Source of the DNA: Rachicladosporium sp. CCFEE 5018 | Taxonomy: Eukaryota; Ascomycota; Dothideomycetes; Cladosporiales; Cladosporiaceae | NCBI GenBank assembly: GCA_002077045.2 | Contig: KZ111145.1 | Span: forward strand, 1,238,321 to 1,302,320 | DNA: 64,000 nt | Reading direction: 5' to 3' | In this document: in pieces, positions 51,901-64,000 of the stretch | Numbering within the stretch: the stretch's first letter is position 1 | How the letters are laid out: every line of letters starts with the position of its first letter | The notes under the pieces: model-generated | The model's input: the letters and a program-made list of their open reading frames with translations, nothing else | The model's database searches: none | Told to the model about the DNA's origin: nothing | Made by a program: the position numbers and the translations under genes

Positions 51901-52426
51901 AGACTTTGAACTGGAAGGTAGGGTCATTGCTCCACTCGAACTTCAGATCGCTGCTGGACGCAGTCGTCTTCCCGTCGCCGGTTGGCTGCTGCACCAAGTT
52001 GGCAGGCAAGATGTACTGCGTACTATTCTGTAGGGCAATGTGCTTCGGATACACTCTGACGTTCAACCGAGACTTCGCCTGGTAGGAGACCTCAAGCGTG
52101 AGGTCAGCGATGTCATTGCCGAAGGCCTGGCAATTGGCGCCAGCAATCGTAAGATCCGCAGTGAAGCCTTGAGCATTATTCGCGACATTGGAAGCTTTGT
52201 ATCCGGGGCATGCCTGTGGATCTGGAGCAGAGTTGTCCAAGATCGTTGGAGTCAAGCTTGGTGCAGCATTGATCTGGGTACTCAAAGTGGAAAGGACGCG
52301 TTCGGAAGTGCTGGTTTGAGCTGCAAACGATGAGTATATGACCGTGGCTGCCTCCAAGTATGTAGACTTACCGTTCACTAGCAACAACGCGCCCAGAAGC
52401 GCTGCGAAAGTCTTTCCAATCGCCAT
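48948..52426 (-). CDS. Secreted GH31 alpha-glucosidase
   Basis: Nine exons: 52372-52426, 51806-52320, 51546-51741, 51222-51493, 51153-51167, 50745-51098, 50053-50657, 49341-50001 and 48948-49289, giving 1004 residues. Every junction keeps the frame. The signal peptide is split by intron 1 (MAIGKTFAALLGALLLVNA). GH31 marks are YGLAENIHDF, FWTFGFHQVRWGY, the nucleophile region FDGIWIDLSEASSFC (Asp of WID) and the acid/base region TAHWGGDNTSTW (Asp of GGD). The SEASSFCVGSCG block resembles fungal alpha/beta-glucosidases of the AgdC type. Exon 5 is a 15-nt microexon for CVWND. A Ser/Thr/Ala-rich loop follows the nucleophile. It releases glucose from the ends of alpha-glucans outside the cell. The C-terminus ends His/Gly-rich. 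Confidence 0.93.
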
Positions 52427-54082
52427 TGTTAGAAGGATGGCGAACGAGTTGTTGGACCGCCATCTCGCGCGGGACCTTACGGCCTTTCAACAATGCCATA
52501 GCTGCCAACATGGCTGACTGCATGGCAGAGCTCTGCCGCAGTCTCTCATGTAAGGTCATAGTATCGGTACACAAGTAGCTTAGACGCGGGGATGCCATGG
52601 TCAAGGTTCAGGTACGGACGCGATGCTGATGTCAGGATGCAGGTCCGCTCGATGCGGAGAGCGGTACATTCGGCCCTTTTGAATTGCTATACTATTGCGT
52701 TTATACGACTGTATATCGTCTATAGCTCATAAGTGCTTCCGAACAGCGACGGGTAGACGTCTGCGGGAGAAGTAACGAGATCGTGCTTGGTTGCACGCTA
52801 TTATCTAGTCCAGCGTCAATGAGATCATTTGCAGGATTTTGTAAGCGTTATAAGTCATTTCCCAATCCAATAAGCACCTCAACCTGTCAGTTGCGGGTCA
52901 CACCTTATGCTAGCGTCGCTCAAACCAAAGCAGCTTGTTGAAACCGACCGAGCGAAGACCCGAGCGATGCATGGAAGCTCTTACGCTCTTGACTGTAGGC
53001 ATGCACCTGCGGAGCAGCGCATCGAAGGGCCTTTCTCAAGGCCAAATGCGTCGAGAAAGGCTACAGTTGCCAACGATGTGCTCTGCCCACAGCTCGCAGT
53101 ACCATTGATCAACCATCCTTTACAACCCACAGACAGCCTGCAGCATGCGAAGGCTATCCCTGCCATTTCCCACCTACCCAACCCCCAACATCTGGCATTG
53201 AATCTCGGTGACATGGTTAGAAGTGACCACATGAGATGGTCGACTTCCGATGGCTTGACCTACTGCGCCTCATCGGTGGAGGTCCAGCTTCAAGGTAACA
53301 ATGACGTTCATCAGTAGGCTCACGCGAGCCCGTGCTTGCCTCGACAGAGCTACCAGGCCCGGCGCGACGGTATGAGCGCGAATGCAGAACGTATGTAAAG
53401 CTTCCAAACTCTATAGTCTGTCGATACATGACGATGACATTCCTATTCCGTATTTAAGCAAACGCGAATTCGATAAGAGAAACTAGCAGTGCAGTCTTGC
53501 ATGGATGGGTCATCATAATCGCCACAGTCTGCACACAGACGCGACTCGCCAGCATGAAATGAGTAGGATCCGAGTATGGCAAAAAAGCTGGCCTCAAGTG
53601 GTCTGACGTCCTCCACACACGGCACTGGCTACCGGTGAGCCTCCTCTCTGGCAAGAGCGACAAGCATATCCAGATTCTCGTATGTTCAAACACAATCACG
53701 ACCGATGGAGATCCAGTATGTGTCCTTCCTGCTAGGAACATTGTCCTTAGGTACGTCGTCTCCAGCATACTTTTATGATTCTGCTACATCTGAGGTCAGC
53801 TATGAAGTCACTCAAACCAAAGCAGCATCGGGTCACTTACATGTCCACGTGAGATGCCATGCATAGGGATCGTTGGCCGCACACTATGTTCCCTGCAGCC
53901 GTCCGAGAGACCTCAATGCCTCGTATGTATAGTTTCTTGGAGCTATGAAGCACCAAGCCTAACATCGGGCGCAGATCCATGGCCAAGCTCACAGGATCCT
54001 GGACTCGAGCATCCGGGGTCCGAGCTGTCAGGCAGCCACTACTGAAGTTGATAGCGCCGAACCCCAACCGCAGACTCATCGT
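52427..54082. other. Intergenic
   Basis: About 1.66 kb between the 5' end of the GH31 gene and the 3' end of the C2H2 gene. The first part is the GH31 promoter. No gene is supported. Confidence 0.5.
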
Positions 54083-56215
54083 TCAGCCATGACGAGCTTC
54101 ATCAGATAGTCTCCGATACTCCCGAAAGTCCCGATCCAGCCGTTCCATTCCAGCTTCATCCGGAAGGCCGTGTTCTAGCTGCCTGGTAAGTAAGTCCTTC
54201 TGGCGAGCCCATTGTGCCCGAACGTCCCATTGCCGGCTGGCATGTACGAATGGCATGCTAGGCTGTGAGCTCATGGTAATCGGCGGGGTGTAAGGGCCCA
54301 TCCGTGGCGTTCCGTATATTACAGGAGACTGACCATGGGATCCAGACAAGAAAGTAAGATGAGACACTGGACCATGACCGTACGTCTGGACAAAGGACGG
54401 AGCAGGAAACGTGGGGTTAGAGAAGCTACCTGACAGATGAGGGGACATCTTCCGTCGCTGAGTAGCAGGCTCGGAAGCGGTAGAGGACGGAGCCTTCCGC
54501 TTGCGGCCAATAACCTTAGTGAGGTTCGTTCCAGCTTTGTCCGGGCTGCCATGTCCAGATTGGGTCTCCTCCTTGTGGTCATGCACTCGCTTCATGTGGT
54601 CGAACAAGTTATACCGGCGGGGGAAGCCGTTGCCGGCAAAGCCGCGCTCGCAGCCAGCATAGACGCACAGATGAGGTCGCTCGCCATGGCCGTGCATGCC
54701 GTGCGCTTCTCTTTCATGACGGAGTAGGCAGGCGGTTGAGGAGAATTCCTGCTTGACGCAGGCGTCGTTCTTGCATCGGAAGGGCTTGAGGTGAGAATCT
54801 ATGAATTTGCTAGAGGTATGGAAGTCAGTCGAAGTCATTCACAATTATACTAAAGAGGAACAATCTTACTCATAGTTGCACTTCAGCTTGGTCGGCTTGT
54901 GTGGACAGTCATCCTTGGCTTTGTACGGGCAGTGAAAGAGTCCGTCCGACTCAGGTCCCCGGCTGTACAGTTTGTGGTTACGATGGCGGGCCTCATCTGT
55001 TTCTGACGATCCTGTCTGATTTGAAGCGGCGGCGACGCGCCCAATTGTAGGGTCCACGATTGGCGGCGCACCAACTGGCTCCAGGGACGGCCGTAGTCCC
55101 TTAACGGTATTGTCTCCAGTGACAGTGACCGAGGCATGGCCATCGGACTCGCCAGCAGCCATGACGTGCGAGAATGCAGTCCCGTCAGTAGACCTTGAGG
55201 TGTCCGGCATGACTATCGTGGCATCCTGGTCATACCGAATGAAGGAGTTGAACTCGTCCGCAGCAGGGTCCGGCACGCCTAGTGCCGATGATGAAGATGA
55301 GTCGTCCAATTGCACAGCAGGCGCCAGCATACACTCCAGCGCGGCTGCGCTTGTCCGGCTAGACGCAAGCACAGGCATCGTCAAAGGCAGTGAAGGGGAG
55401 AGAGTTTGGCCGGGTATTCCTGGGCTTCGCTGCTGAACTTTACTTACGCTTTCGGCGGAACCAAGAGAACTTACACGACCTCGGATTAGAGGACGTATGT
55501 GTCTCTGTGATGGTGTAAGTCCTTGAGCCGGAACAGGAGCGACCAGTGGTGCCTGGGTCCGGGGCAGAAGAGTTCTCCTGTACATGGGCACCGACTGGGC
55601 AAGCATGTTTTGTTCCATCTGGGTAGTCTCCCCCACCAGCAAAGCACGATCCGGTGGGTACTGTGCATGTTGGTCCATGGCCCGCGTAGCATTGGGTGCA
55701 TACGAAGGAGGGCTGACGAAGGTACACTCCCAAGAAGGCGCGAATGAGTCCCCAGGTAGCGGCTGCTGCGTATAAACTCGTGCTTGGTACATGGCATGAC
55801 CAGCGTAATTCCATTCCGGATCTATCGAAGACGCAGACTCCGGCTGAGACTGAGCGAGAGCAAAGCTGCGGGCAGATTGCGTAACGAAGGGTTGCAAGCT
55901 TTGGCTAGTATAGCTCGAAGCATGAGACATCCCTGGATCTACTATGGCATGTGAAGACGTCCATGCTGGCGGCGCACTGGCATGAAACTCCTGAGGCACT
56001 CCATGGTAGGGTCGACCACTCCATTCCTCGCCGGGTGGCTGCACGGGCGTGCTTGATGGTTGGCTTTGTTCTGTGCTCCATTGATCCTCTGGCAGCGAGA
56101 GGGGCATCCATGGCATGCTCATATCTAGGTCCAAAAAAGAACAATCCGATGCCGGGGGCGTGAGTGGCAAGTCCGGTTTGAAGGTAGCAGGATGGTACCA
56201 ATGATCCACGTCCAA
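54083..56215 (-). CDS. C2H2 zinc-finger transcription factor
   Basis: Exon 1 is 54870-56215, a 60-nt intron is 54810-54869, and exon 2 is 54083-54809, giving 690 residues. The junction rebuilds KLKCNYDKFIDSHLKPF inside the finger region. The first 420 residues are low-complexity, rich in Pro, Ser and Gln, as in activation regions. Fingers start at FHCPYKAKDDCPHKPTK, then CKNDACVKQEFSSTACLLRH and CVYAGCERGFAGNGFPRRYN. This finger group with LLRHEREAHGMHGHG is a known fungal type, found in many uncharacterised regulators. A basic GRKRKAP follows as a likely nuclear signal. Targets are unknown; neighbours give no clue. Confidence 0.88.
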
Positions 56216-58483
56216 CTGGCAAGAGAAGGGAGAACAATGCTGCTCTGTATGGTACTGCAGGTCCTCACTGGGTCACGTATCTGTCAGTCTGCTGTCCGTA
56301 CACGATCGCAATGAAAAAGACGAGGCATTATTGCAGTTGAACAGCCGTCCCGGCCGGGACAGAGGGTGTTGTGGACGCGATCGAGCAAGCGTGCAGTCCA
56401 TGTGAGCAGAAAGGTAGGATTCTCAAGCAGGCGCTCCGAACAATGGAATAGTCCGAGGTTGGTGTGATCGTCAACGATGTTGTTGTCTAAATGCGATTCA
56501 AGAAGGCTCGAAAAATCCTCCCGGATAGCTGTCGAGGCTACATGGCACTAAGTTCCTACCAGCGTTTCCAGTCCCAAAGCCATCATCAGGTGGACAAACA
56601 AGCAGTACGCAACAGAGCCAGAGGAGAGAAGTCCAGAAGCAATGCAAAAGGCCTGACACGACGTTGTTCGTGGGATGAGATCGCAGGGCCTCCAGCTCGG
56701 GCCTTGATGGATGTCTACCTGCGTAAGCTGGAGCATGTCCGGAATGCTGGTCCGTCCAGAACTTCACGAACGCGCGATCAAACAACAAAACTCATGAAAG
56801 TAATACCTGACGGGCGATCGCTCCTCGCAGGTGCAAGGTGTCATCCTGAATGTGGTCGAGAACCACGTTTGAATCCAGCGATGTCCAGAGAAATCCCAAG
56901 GGGCGTGATAGTCCTAGCTCTAGAGAGCGATGTTTGTTGTCCTAATAATGGCAACGCACAGTGGTGATCTAGCGTAATTTGACGCGATCAGACTATTGCG
57001 TCCAGCGTACAGTAATCCAGGCAGGTGCCTTGTTTCGAATTGAGGAGCAAAGCAAAGCAAGCTGCACGTGCAGGCAGGCGGAGGCAGTTGGGCAGCAAGA
57101 TGTGTGAGGAAGGAATGCAGAGTTAACGTGCTTCTACTCGAGTGGGCGATCCGGCTGATATGTGAGCTCTCGCAAGTAACCATGTGGGGTCGTGGGGTGT
57201 GGCAGCCAAACAAGGCGTAGACCTGGTCCGCAGCTGTATGCAGCCTCGCGCCGTGACTGAGGTGCGGATTGACAGGGTCGTTGCTGATCTCGGATTCGCT
57301 GAGTTCGCGTTAGCGAGCACGACCACGACTCGGGGCACACTGCCACGTCAGAATGGACGGCAGAACGTCTGCACTGTGAGTCTTTCTCTGCCAATGATGT
57401 CCTTGCGCCCACACACGCTGAGGGATTTGCATGCAGAAAGCGTATTGTGATATTTTTGCTGTTGATTGAGATGCTCATGCAAGTGTCGATGGCGATGGGG
57501 ACTCTTCGCGCGACTTTGTCGAGTGCGGGATGGGGCGAGGTAATCACGTGATCATCATCCGAGGTTGTTCCAGCCCCACCCGTTTCACGAACGACGATCT
57601 TCGACGCCATATACGTCGTACGACCTGTCGATCATGCTTCATGCGAAAGCCTTGTGCATCCCAAATCATTCACGTTGTGAAAATGAGTCGTGGAATGTTC
57701 CGAAGTCTGGGTTCGCGACTTCCGATTCTCAAGGAGATCTTATCGGGCTTCGCGTCCAGCAGGATATAGAGGTCGCCTGCGGTGCGATATGAGCTTGATC
57801 ATTCACATCTTACTACTGCTGTAGTTCAAGAGACCGAGTCGAACAGCCCTGACCAGTACTACACCAAGCTTCCGTTAATCTTGACATTAGGGGCAAAGGT
57901 TAATTCCGAGGTGCACACCTGGCCATGTTCCTTCGCATTCCTTCTATTGACATTCTACCTGCATATATATATACTTAAAACTTCCAACAACCACAATGTG
58001 TGCCTCATATAGCAGTACATATGGACCGCTTTCTCCGTCCGCTTGGTATTCGACCACCTTGTCAATGCTGCGTTAGCATATCCCTCGACCGTCCGTCGAG
58101 GACCCGACATAAAATGTACGAGCCGCACGATCCAGTACCGCAATACTTTGCTGGGCCATGCCTTGGCGAATTTTGGAAGTAAATCCAGAGATATTTGAGA
58201 GTGAGCAACGACTCCTTGCAAAGTCATGCTGCTATCCGGGAATTTCGAAAAACGCTACCAGGCATCTCGCGCGTCTGTTTGTAGCGTGGCTACCTCTTTG
58301 CTCGATTGAGGTCGAAACATGATTGTCTCAAACTTCTAGCCGGCGCGATCATGAGCTGAACTATGTCCTGTGGCTGGTCCAGCCTCGACACAGTCTCCTT
58401 GTCGAGGCAATGCATGTCAAGTCGTATGCTCGTGACAGAGGCCGATTGCACCGGCAACAAACCAATCGTCGCTCACACTTGAC
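56216..58483. other. Intergenic
   Basis: About 2.3 kb. The frames at 56491-56967 and 57134-57610 lack any family support. A palindrome ATCACGTGAT at 57543-57552 holds a CACGTG core. The promoter of the C2H2 gene lies at its left. Confidence 0.5.
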
Positions 58484-60224
58484 TCAATTCCCGGTGTAGG
58501 CATACTTACTGTGCCGTCTGATCGCCGCGCCCTTGTAATAGAACACGAATGGGATCGCACAGCAAGCGAGTGCAAGAAAAGCCAGCAGGCTGCTAGCCCA
58601 CTGATATCCAAGTCGGTCGTACATCTGCGTGGTGAACAGCACTGTCGCTGCGCCCCAGAAGCTTCGCAAGAATGTTTTCGCAGCCAGCGCGCTCGCGGCT
58701 TGGTGTTGGTAGGAGTCGACCATGTAGTTGTTGGCGCTGTTGTAGAGGAAGATGAACCCGAAGCCGACAGGAAACCCACCAAGTGCCGGGCCAACCCAAG
58801 AGAGCGTGGGATACGAGGTCCAAGCGAAGATGAATAGCCCAATGGGGACGAACCAGCAACTGAGCATCATGGGGATCAGTCGGCACTCCGGTGGTGGCTT
58901 GCCGTCGTGTTTCGCGACAAGGCTCAGGTAGTGCTTGTTTACCCACGGCGCGCAGCAAGCACTCAGCAGAACACCAACGGCAAGTGGTATGAACATAAGC
59001 CCTGTGATGCCTGCGCTGTAGCCCTTCCCTCCCTGGTAGACGATTGGGAAAGCGACGAAGAACATGTAGAGCAGACCATACAGGACTGACATGTAAAGCG
59101 AGATGAAGAACACAATCGGCTCAAGGAAGAGCAGTTGGAAGGGTCGGATCAGGAAGACTCGAAGTCGTTCTTTGAGTGGTCGAAGGTCGATATCTTGCTC
59201 GGTGACGTACTTCGAGTCGCCGGTATCCTTCCGCAACTTCTTTGCTCGTTTGGACAAGATAGTCGGGGCATATGTCTCCGGGACGGTGAAAGTCATGAGG
59301 ATGTAGATTGCTCCAGAAAGAATTAGCTGGATCCAGTACAGCCATCGCCAGCCAAGAGCATCAGACAAAAATCCGCCAACCAGAGGCCCGATCGCAGGCC
59401 CGATGAACGGCGCGGCAGAGAAGGCCGCCATGGGTACACCTCGCTCCTCACTCCTCCAGAGGTCTGCGAGAGTACCGCCCACCAAGGTCATGGGTGCAGA
59501 GAAAGCAATGCCATCGATAAAGCGGCAGACAAGCAGTGTGCCAATGTTCTTCGACAAGGCGCAAGGTATGATGAACACCACTGCGATCAGCAGCGTGCTT
59601 GCGTATATGATCCGTCGTCCAAGGATCTCGCTGAGTGGAGCGAACACCATGGGACCGACGCCGAAGCCAACGACCTACGTTCAAGTCAGCAGTGGCACCA
59701 CATATCTAGCAGAAGGACGTTACACTTACGAATAGGGTGATCGTCAGTAAGGACACTTCGTCGGTGACGCCGAACTCCTTTGATACCCCGACGAGATCCG
59801 CAGTGACCACTGCGCTGTTGAAAGCTACCACGAAGCAGGTAACGGCCACGACCATAGCACACCACCACTTGTACGCCTTCGACCAGTTCTTTGGATTCTC
59901 CTTGTCGTTCAAGACGAAGGTGACGATGTCGTAGCGCTCAGTCTTGCCAGTCTTGTTCGATTGCACTTCACGCAGACGAAGTCCAGATGGTGTCTCGGTA
60001 GTGAATTCTTGCATGTTCGCCTCAGTAGTCAACGTTCGGTACGGCAGATTGAGTATGTCGTATTCGTCGAAAGATAAATCGTTGCCATACGACTCCAGGG
60101 CCGTCGATGACCCTTTCTCTGCTTCTGAGATGTCGGATGAGCTCATTGCTGTTGGGCTGGAAGCTTGTGGGTAGTCTGTTGCTGCATGCGTGCCCGTAGG
60201 CGCAAGCGTATCCTTTACTGCCAT
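58484..60224 (-). CDS. MFS DHA1-type multidrug/polyamine exporter
   Basis: Exon 1 is 59730-60224, a 55-nt intron is 59675-59729, and exon 2 is 58484-59674, giving 561 residues. The start at 60224 (MAVKDTLAP) is the first ATG in frame. A polar N-terminus of about 135 residues precedes NPKNWSKAYKWWCAM, the usual entry to TM1 in this family. The junction rebuilds TLFVVGFGVGPMVFAPLSE, the DHA1 family motif, followed by ILGRR. Further marks are PFIGPAIGPLVGGF (motif C, typical of exporters) and WRWLYWIQLILSG. Relatives export polyamines, azoles and toxins through the plasma membrane by proton exchange. Substrate is unknown. Confidence 0.9.
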
Positions 60225-61324
60225 AGTGTGGGCAATAAGAGCTTTTGCAAAGAGGAGAGATGTGGCGGATAGGAAAGCCAATTGGAGTTGATACTCACCA
60301 TTCCGATCATGTCTTTGTGTATATATACTTCACCGCTATCAATTGCGGCCGCCCAAGACCCGCCACAAATCGCACCCGGGCAAAGTGCCATGAGGTCGAG
60401 CAGGGCAAATGGCCGAAACGTCGCCGAGTGACATGCGCAGTAATTGGCTTGATCAGTCCACCTGATCCCATGCCGGACCTTCCAGCGCTGACTTCGCCGA
60501 TGACATGACATTAATGGCTCGGCCGTTCGGCATGAGGACCGAGAAAGCTGCTGTAAAGGGAGCGGCTCAGTACTGTGATGTGCGTTTCGTGAGATGAGCT
60601 CAGGTAGTGGTTGCTCTTCGGAGCCAGGACCTATCGTCGCACTTCGGAGTGAACTCTGCACAGTTCAGTATGATCAGATAGACTTGTTGAACGTACCGGC
60701 GTAACTCCTTCGCGTCGCAGTACATGGGAAGGACCGCGAGGCTCGAAGGAAAACGTCGAGTTGTCTGACATTGGGAATGCCGAATGACCCCGAGAGATCC
60801 CCGCGACGTGGGTTTGAGCCGCCATGCTCCCACTACGCCTTCGATGATCTCTGGAACAGTCGGCATCACGTCCTACCTGTCCCGACATCTCAGAGGATCT
60901 GTTGTTGGTCTGAAACAATGCGTTCCGCGATAGCGAATTATCGATGGTGAAGGGCATCCGACATGTGGTCATACCCCTGTAGAAAAACAGCCCGGAAATA
61001 AAGCAATAATTGCTCGACCGATAGTGAGGCTGAAGTCACAGACTCGTTCCACACAACCCATGTTCCGGGACGCCAACAGACCACCTGATTATCAGCTTTG
61101 GCGATGGCAACCTGACTGCTGAGATCTGCTACCTTGCGCTGACCGCACGAGATAGCCACTTACGCAAAGTACTTCGACCCACAGCACACAGTCGATAAGT
61201 CGCGATCCGTGTTTCGATAGCGAGGGTCCTTCAAACTGTGCCTTGATCGAGCTACAATTTGCTCATACATCCGGCTTTTGGAAGTATCCTCACGCTCCAG
61301 GATGAGTCCAGGTCCAGCATAAAG
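60225..61324. other. Divergent intergenic region
   Basis: Between divergent starts of the MFS exporter and the unknown membrane protein. No gene is supported. Confidence 0.55.
60320..60327 (-). promoter_or_regulatory. TATA-like element of the MFS exporter
   Basis: TATATATA on the minus strand about 100 bases before the start at 60224. Confidence 0.4.
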
Positions 61325-62252
61325 ATGTCAGAATTGTTCTCGGCTTTTGGCTATCCCGCTCGACTGATTGGACGTCTTCCGCTGCTGCCGCGGTATCTAT
61401 GGGCGGGCTCTTCCCTTTCGGCGAACAACGACTACGTTCTGCAGAGATATGGTCCAACATACAAGCTACGTCCGTGGCTGCTGCTCGACACGAGCGAACT
61501 GGAAGTCATTGAGCGCCTGTTGAACGAGGGCAGCGACATTGACATTGTCGCTTTCCGGACCGCACATCTACTGACTGCGTCAAATTTGACTGTGGTGGTA
61601 TGTTCCTGATTTCTACCACCAGCACATGCTACAACACAAGCACGAGGTACTGATACCCTTCTTCCAGGGAGGTCTTCTAGCCTCGGCAAGCAGTGCAATA
61701 CTAACATTGCCATCCCTCGACAATGTGCACTATGCTGCTCGCGGCCTCTTCATACTGAGTCTCATGCTCAGCCTACTAAGTGTGTACTTCACCATTCTCC
61801 AACAACGCGTACTCAACAATCAGGATGCACATGCTCTCCGACTATGGCTCTGGGATAGCACGATCTACACCTTACCTACAGATCCAGAGCGGGTGCTGCG
61901 GCGCAGCTCCCTCAGCTCGAACATCTTACTTCAGAGTCCGTTCGAGCTACTCTCCATCTCCATAGCGCTGTTCCTTGGCGCACTAGGCTTCTACCTTGGC
62001 CTTGCATATGCTAGCAAGGTGCGGCTCAGCAAAGGTTCAGACAGTAATATCGCTGTCCTGATTGCTTTCATCGCGGCGACCTTCTTTTCACTCGCCGTCT
62101 TCGGGCAGTCATTGGGTCAGAAGGACCGAGAGATGGCCAAGTGCAGGCAGATCGAGAGCGATGGGCTGCAGGGATCTCGGGATCCGTCCGCAGACTTCGA
62201 GCATCCAGCTACGGAGTTCGCATATTCCAGAAAAGATCGCGAGCGTGCCTGA
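61325..62252 (+). CDS. Membrane protein of unknown function
   Basis: Exon 1 is 61325-61597, a 70-nt intron is 61598-61667, and exon 2 is 61668-62252, giving 285 residues. I do not recognise the family. The first 90 residues are soluble-looking (LFSAFGYPARLIGRLP, then WLLLDTSELEVIERLLNE). Three or four hydrophobic segments follow: a weaker one at GGLLASASSAILTLP, then RGLFILSLMLSLLSVYFTI, ELLSISIALFLGALGFYLG and VLIAFIAATFFSLAVFG. The tail is polar. Similar layouts occur in anonymous fungal membrane proteins. The intron is supported by canonical ends and frame across the join. Confidence 0.65.
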
Positions 62253-62595
62253 GCATCAAGTGCGGCGACATAGCACCCGGCACCATGTCATACGATTTAC
62301 CGCCTTGTTATCGCCGAGATGACGCACGGATACGCAGACACGGTCTGGGGTCAGTCTGGCAAGCTGGCTGGTTCCAGAGACTGTGCTAGTTCATGTAATA
62401 TCTCAACTGCTCGCAAAAGTTCATCGACTGGACTGCTTCAACTACTGGTCACCAACGGAGGTGCCTGTATTAGACGATGCTGATGTTGCACATGAAACCA
62501 CATTGCCAGTACTTTGAAAGGTATGTACACAAACGTCCCGAAACTCGCATACGCCAGACATCCACCAAGTACGAAAGCCGTCATCAACATGCCCA
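62253..62595. other. Convergent intergenic region
   Basis: Holds the 3' ends of the two flanking genes. Nothing else is seen. Confidence 0.5.
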
Positions 62596-63742
62596 CTACT
62601 GCACATCATTCGGGATCAACGGCAGCAACACGCCCACAGTGGTCAAGCTGTTCGGGCTACCACATCCGGTCTGGCCAGTCTTGAGGTAGCAGCTTCCGCT
62701 GCTCCCATCAGCCGGCGCATTGTACACCACAGCTCCGCAAGTCTGGTTGGTGCTAGCACCTAGGCCCTGGGCGTTGTAGTAAGCGCACTCATTCACGCAG
62801 TCGTTGAAGCTCTGGCAGCTTGGCGTGTACGGTGCTGGTGCCGAGGGACCACCAGCGTAGCAGAAGAAATTCTGGATGTCCTGGCCGGCGAAGTCGAGAT
62901 TCGGGTAAACGCCGAAGACCTCCGTTGGCGCTGCGGGAGGGGCGAGCGTGGAGGTTGGATTCGGGAGTACCGTGAAGGTGGAGGTGTAGAACTGGGTTCC
63001 GGAGTAGGTCGAGGTGTACGTCGTTGAGGTTATCGTCGAAGTGATTGTTGTCTTGGCGGTCACGGCGACTACCTTGGTGATCTGTGGCAGCTTGTCAGTG
63101 GACAACGATGAGATTCAGAACAATCAGGTGCAGAACTTACAGTGCTAGCGGTCAGAGTCGTAGTGCTCACCGACACGCTGGTTGGAGTGGGGATGTTCAG
63201 GCATGAGCAAGCCGAGGTGATCTTCGAGCCGATGAAGTTCTTGAGGCAGGTGGGCGTGCCGATAGCAGTCGTTGTCGGCTTACATGAAGTAGTAGGGATG
63301 GTGCGCTTGACCTTAGCCGTCGGCGTGGGCGTGGTGTCCGCAGATGCAATGGACGTCGCTCCTAGGGCGCAGGTACTAGTCGTGCTGACTGCTACAACGG
63401 GGTACACCGTCGTGACGGTGGAGTAGTAGCTCGTCGCAAATGCAGTGACCTGAATCTCGTCAGTACCTTTCACATGCGATCGGCTCGAAGCTGAGGACGT
63501 ACGGTATCCGTGCTCTGCACGTTCGACGTGACGGTCGAGCAGGGCGGAGTTGATGTCTGCGTCAAAGTCTTCGTCACCGTGGGGATGTGCAGCAGACTGC
63601 TGCAGAATGGCGTAGCGACATTCTGCTGGCGCAGCACAGTGACGATGGTGTTGACAGCATTGCAGTCGAGGTTCGTCCGCTCGTCCAGAGGCGTCGCAAA
63701 CGCAGCGGCCGCAAAAAGCGATGCAAGGAAGAACTTGGCCAT
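62596..63742 (-). CDS. Thr-rich secreted protein with Cys-rich C-terminal domain
   Basis: Exons 63503-63742, 63141-63449 and 62596-63081 give 344 residues; introns are 53 and 59 nt. The signal peptide is MAKFFLASLFAAAAFATPL. Most of the middle is Thr/Ser/Val-rich (STVTTVYPVVAVSTTSTC, then VTAKTTITSTITSTTYTS), likely O-glycosylated cell-wall sequence. The C-terminal 120 residues (FAGQDIQNFFCYAGG, ECAYYNAQGLGASTNQTCG and CYLKTGQTGCG) have spaced Cys and the ANECAYYN-like block seen in fungal PAN/apple-like domains. No GPI signal is obvious, though the last residues are partly hydrophobic. It may be a cell-wall or adhesion protein; that is inference. A TATATG element lies about 100 bases upstream (63844-63849). 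Confidence 0.75.
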
Positions 63743-64000
63743 TGTGCTGAGTGATGAAGTTGCCCGGTGGAGATAGAGTCAACAGATCGACACGGTGACG
63801 ACAGAAGATGATAACTTAGCTCGTGGCAGGACAGGGAGATCTACATATACACTCTGCAGGCACATGGATAGCGCCCACGCGCTGTCAGGTACGGAAGGCT
63901 ATTGCTGGTCCAGACTGGGGACGGTATAGTGCGTGCAGCCTGTCGAGCCCGATCAAGCAATTGGAGAAGCCATTCAAGCACCATTGGAACGTGCATGGAC
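63743..64000. other. Promoter region of the Thr-rich protein gene
   Basis: Holds the 5' leader and a TATA-like element at 63844-63849 on the minus strand. The window ends before any other gene. Confidence 0.5.

Noticed and set aside
57134..57610. Minus-strand frame of 158 codons starting MASKIVVRETGG
   Set aside because: No domain, biased composition, and other frames are open on the opposite strand. An isolated frame of this size is expected by chance at this GC content.

Overview
The window is nuclear DNA of a filamentous ascomycete. The support is introns of about 46-98 nt with GT(GC)-AG ends, a TTAGGG telomere repeat, and typical Pezizomycotina families: HET domain, Zn2Cys6 regulators, an SREBP, an ankyrin-tailed asparaginase and a Bzz1 with a C1 domain. 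A dothideomycete is plausible, but the sequence does not prove the class. Exon-intron models were built by hand, and the frame was checked across every junction given. No tRNA, rRNA or CRISPR array was recognised.

Three 100-N gaps (5483-5582, 25152-25251, 39704-39803) split the window into four contigs, and the gaps matter for reading it. The first lies inside DBP5. The second follows directly on about 18 outward-facing TTAGGG repeats, so the contig 5583-25151 looks like a chromosome end and everything to its right may belong elsewhere. The third is flanked by the same 1573-bp sequence on both sides, as expected of two contig ends that overlap but were not merged.

Layout. 1-5482: an inactive-looking membrane aspartic protease divergent from a sugar transporter, then a Pgc1-like phospholipase. 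5583-25151: DBP5, BZZ1, second copies of the protease-transporter pair, a fused remnant of the phospholipase tail, a HET-domain protein, and a small carboxylate-transport group (GPR1/FUN34-type transporter, Zn2Cys6 regulator, monocarboxylate-type MFS porter). It ends with a Lys/Ala/Pro-rich gene cut by the telomere repeat. 25252-39703: gamma-tubulin, the SREBP regulator, ribosomal protein eL22, a gene-poor stretch with a 15-bp minisatellite, and a cytochrome P450. 39804-64000: L-asparaginase with ankyrin repeats, Arf6-type GTPase, mannose-6-phosphate isomerase, a candidate small secreted cysteine-rich protein, a nine-exon GH31 alpha-glucosidase, a C2H2 regulator, a DHA1-type MFS exporter, an unknown membrane protein and a Thr-rich secreted protein.

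Most genes are single housekeeping or nutrition genes with no obvious pathway linking them. The parts that look like units are the duplicated protease-like/transporter divergent pair, which shares an intergenic promoter region in both copies, and the carboxylate transporter-regulator-transporter trio beside the telomere repeat.
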